Origin: Mesostigma viride
Taxonomy: Eukaryota > Streptophyta > Mesostigmatophyceae > Mesostigmatales > Mesostigmataceae
DNA length: 64,000 bases
Direction of reading: 5' to 3'
NCBI GenBank assembly: GCA_009746045.1
Contig: RPFO01000078.1
Coordinates: 1 to 64,000 of the forward strand
The notes beneath the pieces are model-generated. The model had not been told where the DNA came from, searched no databases, and saw only the letters and a program-made list of their open reading frames with translations. The stretch's first letter is position 1; each line of letters opens with the position of its first letter. The position numbers and the translations under genes are program-made. Positions 61,169-64,000 of the stretch are shown here, in pieces.

Positions 61169-62798
61169 TTAAGCATGGACTCACTACTTCTATCTGGCAA
61201 CTGCAGCATGCCCAGCAGTAGCCCTGAGCCACCAATTACTGCTGTTGACAGCACCACAGCACCCTCTGTGAACCCTTCCACCCTCAGTGAAGCCGGCAGG
61301 CCCACTTCACAACCTGGGGATAGCTTAACCAGGCACGAGGTAGCTGGGTTGGAAGCATTAGCTCAGCCCCAAGGCACCAAATTGTCTGCCAACCCTCCCG
61401 CTCTGAGGTCAAGATTGGCAGTCGCCTTGCAAGCATTACACAGGTCACATAAGCAACAAGCTGCTGTGGCCGAAGGGTTGGCAAAAGTCTCAGCTGTGTG
61501 CACTAGTCAGGACCCCTGGACCCTGGCAATAGACACTCAGGCACAGGTCAGTGTGATCAGTGCACAAGCCATCCCTGGTCTTGAGATTGCACCTTCATTT
61601 TGGGCACGGGTGCAGGATTTCTCAGGCCAAAGCTCACTGGATGTAGTGGGACAGGTGATGCTCCCTATACTTGGTATTCAGACACCCTTCCAGGTGGTGG
61701 AGGGGTACTCTGGTAACACCTTGTTGGGGGAACCTTTTGTATCCTATCCTGGGGTGCTTATCTCAGCTAATGAGCTCAGTGTCACAGGGGTGGGTGCAGT
61801 TCCTCTGGACCACTTTAAAATCCCTCTCTCCAGTATTGTCCCTGGTATGGATGCTGTCATCATGCAAGGCAGTCAACACTCAGTATGCACCAGGGGAGAT
61901 CCCTGATCTGGGCAAGTTACTGCACAGCCAGTTCCTCCATCCCTCAGCCTTTGGGCTGGGCAAGTGGGACATAGCCATGCACTCACCCCATCAAATCTCC
62001 CACGTCATACAAGAATGCAAAACACAAAAAGGGTTTACCAAGTGGCTGATGGCCATTGTCCACCAAGCCAGGCAGGAATGGGTCCTGCCCAACCCCCAAA
62101 ACCCTCAATACAAACCTCCTGTCACCCCTTCATGGGACGTGCCAGAGGGAGCCAAAAAGCTCAGATTAAAATTTGTTCTCAAACAAAAACCCCCAAAAGT
62201 GGGCTCCCCAATCTTCCATGCCAGACCATGTGTCACAGAATTAAAGGGGACATCCACACTGCCAAAAGGGGAAACCTACACACCTGGGCTGCAACAAACC
62301 TCACTCAGGATCATGCTCTCCCTATTCCTCCACAATCTCAATGCAGGCCAAGACTATGTCTGCAAAGCCACTGATATTAAAAGGGCCTTCCTCAGGGGGG
62401 ACCCAGAAAAGGCTGAATCTGTGTGGAAAGGGAAGGTGTACGTGGTAGACACCCCAGCTGTGTGGAAACCTTACATTGATGAGCCCCACCTTATCATCAA
62501 CATTGGGGTGGAAGGGCTTGTCAGTGCCCCCAAAATTTTCAGAGACTCAGCAGAGGAAGTATTCAAAAAGCTCAAGGCCACGTATGATGAGTTGATGACC
62601 TGGACCCATGCTTTTTTGTTGTACCCACCCCCTCTGGACTGCTGTTCTTTGTGTGGCATGGAGATGACCAACTCATTTGTGGGCCTAGAGCTGAGGTGGA
62701 AACATTTATTCAGCAGGTCCAGGAATCATATGAGATTGGCAGGTGGAATTGAGCACAACCCCCATCCAGTTCTGTGGCATCATGTTGCAGCTGCATAG
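61169..62798 (+). pseudogene. LTR-A retropepsin-like domain and reverse transcriptase
   Basis: The protease-like domain has TLAIDTQAQVSVISAQAI (DTQ at 61532-61540), DFSGQSSLDVVGQVMLPILG and NTLLGEPFVSYPGVLIS. A frameshift near 61880 leads to the linker and RT: KKLRLKFVLKQK, ARPCVTELKGTSTLPKGE, CKATDIKRAFLRGDP. A second frameshift near 62600 separates the palm end, where DLDPCFFVVPTPSGLLFFVW is followed by HGDD (62657-62668). Its order relative to integrase matches LTR-1 and LTR-B. Confidence 0.7.
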
Positions 62799-63588
62799 GC
62801 AGCCAGATCAGTGGGTCTGCTCTCTCTCCCCTCCTGCAGAATATATCCAAGATTGTCTAGATCTGCTGCAAGACAACTACCTCCCCTTACACATGTGTGC
62901 CACTGTTCAGGGCAAACTGGGGTGGTGGTCAGCCATCTGTGGGGCTCCCTTAGCTGTCATCAGCAGGGTCACCCATGATGTTCTAGTCAAGATAAAATGC
63001 AGTCACATCAGGAAGTTGGTCAATGACTGCCCCCCCCTCATCCTCCATGGCCTGAATCTGATGGAAGACATCCACATCCAATGTGTCATGGACAGCTCCA
63101 TGGAGAGCAGAACAATCAATCAGATGGGGGCACGGGAATCAGGGCTGTTTTTTCTCACCAACAGGTCAGATTACATGTCCCTCACTTCCTGGTACAGCAG
63201 GCTACACCGCAGAAAACCTGGCAGCAGCAACTCAGCTGAATGTCGTGCTGTGGTGTCTGCTGCATTGCATGCTCGTTCCCTGCAGCACATGCTCACCTGG
63301 TTACAAACCCAGGCAGGCAGCACATGCAATGTCATCTCACATCTTTACACTGACAGCTTCTCTGTGATCAGTTTTCTAACCAAGAAATCTGTTTCTGCTG
63401 CTGTCCACACTGACTTGGATTGGGTGATCCTCATCAAACAGGAGGCCACCTATTTTTCCAGCTGGACTCATGTGGATGATGAGGACAACCCAGCCGACGC
63501 TCTAACGAAGCTGCGGGATGCTGCTGGCCAACAGTACCAGCTCCTCTTTCAGAACATGAACCCCTATGATATCAGAGTCAGTGTTTGA
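62743..63588 (+). CDS. LTR-A C-terminal RT and RNase H
   Basis: 281 codons after a third frame change. It has TPIQFCGIMLQLHRQP, VQGKLGWWSAICGAPLAVIS (copia post-palm region), then RNase H with CVMDSSMESRTINQ, AECRAVVSAALHARSL, LYTDSFSVISFL and NPADALTKL. It ends at 63588, 374 bases before the 3' LTR; that 3' stretch holds direct repeats of CTGGCCAAACCAGCCAGCTG type and an AT-rich tail. Confidence 0.75.
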   Translation: MELSTTPIQFCGIMLQLHRQPDQWVCSLSPPAEYIQDCLDLLQDNYLPLHMCATVQGKLGWWSAICGAPLAVISRVTHDVLVKIKCSHIRKLVNDCPPLILHGLNLMEDIHIQCVMDSSMESRTINQMGARESGLFFLTNRSDYMSLTSWYSRLHRRKPGSSNSAECRAVVSAALHARSLQHMLTWLQTQAGSTCNVISHLYTDSFSVISFLTKKSVSAAVHTDLDWVILIKQEATYFSSWTHVDDEDNPADALTKLRDAAGQQYQLLFQNMNPYDIRVSV

Positions 63589-63962
63589 ATAAATGACTGG
63601 CCATAGCACAGTACACAACCACCACACCCCCTTACCACAGCGATAGCTGCTGGGCGCCATAAAATTCAACACATTCGTTGTGGGGTGTGAGTGCTGGCTA
63701 GGTCAGATTTGTATCCATTTGCAGCTTGAGGGCACAAGCCTTGTGTACACTTACTTAATGTGTGCTCCAATAACTGGCCAAACCAGCCAGCTGTGTACAC
63801 CTTATTTAATGTGCAATATAACACCTGGCCAGAACAGCCAGCTGTAACCAACCTGGCTCAACCAGCCATGTCTCTTTTGTACCCCTAATCAACTTAAAAA
63901 CAATAACAATAATGTTGGGGGTGCAGACCTGCATTAAGAAATAAATAATAAAACAATACTGG

Positions 63963-64000
63963 AGTTAGTCTCCATGCTTTGCTGTAGACTAAGTCTCAAA
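63963..64000 (+). repeat. LTR-A 3' LTR, first 38 bases
   Basis: AGTTAGTCTCCATGCTTTGC and the following 18 bases are identical to 36876-36913. The window ends inside it. Confidence 0.75.

Larger units (their letters stand above)
36876..64000 (+). mobile_element. LTR-A: copia-like LTR retrotransposon carrying four nested insertions
   Basis: Starts with AGTTAGTCTCCATGCTTTGC at 36876. The same 38 bases restart at 63963, the first bases of its 3' LTR, cut by the window edge. Its own sequence is 36876-39217, 41809-42034, 49887-50805, 58318-59283 and 61169 onward; the rest is inserted DNA. Reassembled order: LTR, gag, zinc knuckle, integrase, retropepsin-like, RT, RNase H, LTR. It inserted into the LINE at 36875. 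It is the same family as LTR-1 (TYTPGLQQTSL and LYTPGIQQTSL, for example). Multiple frameshifts make it inactive. Confidence 0.8.

Overview
The window looks like a repeat-rich chromosome segment of a unicellular eukaryote, probably a chlorophyte green alga. The host call rests on two interstitial arrays with TTTAGGG/TTTTAGGG-type telomere units (13374-13400 and 15602-15671), an OPR-like helical-repeat remnant, and the mix of copia-like, LINE and piggyBac-like elements. It is an inference, not a proof. No intact host gene, tRNA, rRNA or CRISPR array was recognised.

Region 1 (1-12600) is a compact, gene-dense integrated DNA virus of the polinton-like/virophage-like size class, cut by the left window edge. 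A leftward block (559-5759) carries candidate virion genes: an 815-aa beta-rich protein, a broken ORF of about 290 codons, a C2H2 zinc-finger protein, a 48-aa ORF, a 187-aa/129-aa pair and a small basic amphipathic protein. Genes there abut or overlap, twice by ATGA. A rightward block (5784-12600) carries a coiled-coil/AT-hook protein, an A32/FtsK-HerA-like packaging ATPase, an AT-hook protein, a tyrosine recombinase, and a primase-helicase (AEP-like primase, zinc-binding cysteines, origin-binding-protein-like SF2 helicase). The primase-helicase C-terminal domain now lies in another frame after a C6 run. No DNA polymerase or confident major capsid protein is visible. Just downstream, 12773-13257 holds five perfect 13-bp-arm inverted repeats around an AT-rich core, a candidate origin or element end.

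Region 2 (13260-26355) is mostly non-coding: telomere-like repeats, 5'-truncated LINE copies with TTAA-repeat tails, a LINE ORF1-like fragment, a possible multi-exon gene with minisatellites in its introns, a dispersed inverted repeat, and a piggyBac-like non-autonomous element.

Region 3 (26356-64000) is a nest of transposons. A leftward LINE is split by LTR-1 (26950-36180, target duplication TTGGT). Further into the same LINE, LTR-A (36876 to beyond the window) begins. LTR-A is itself interrupted by a piggyBac-like transposon (39218-41804, TTAG), LTR-B (42035-49881, ATAAC), a 7.5-kb non-autonomous LTR element LTR-C (50806-58312, CATAG) and a 1.9-kb piggyBac-like element (59284-61168, TTAA). 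LTR-1 carries its own piggyBac-like insertion (29851-31555, TTAA). At the five of these sites that lie in coding sequence, removing the insert with one target copy restores or continues the reading frame.

LTR-1, LTR-A and LTR-B are one copia-like family with three departures from the textbook plan: a retropepsin-like domain between integrase and reverse transcriptase, HGDD in place of YVDD, and LTR ends AGTT...AACT instead of TG...CA. Many genes carry frameshifts, several in homopolymer runs, so assembly error and decay cannot be separated from sequence alone.
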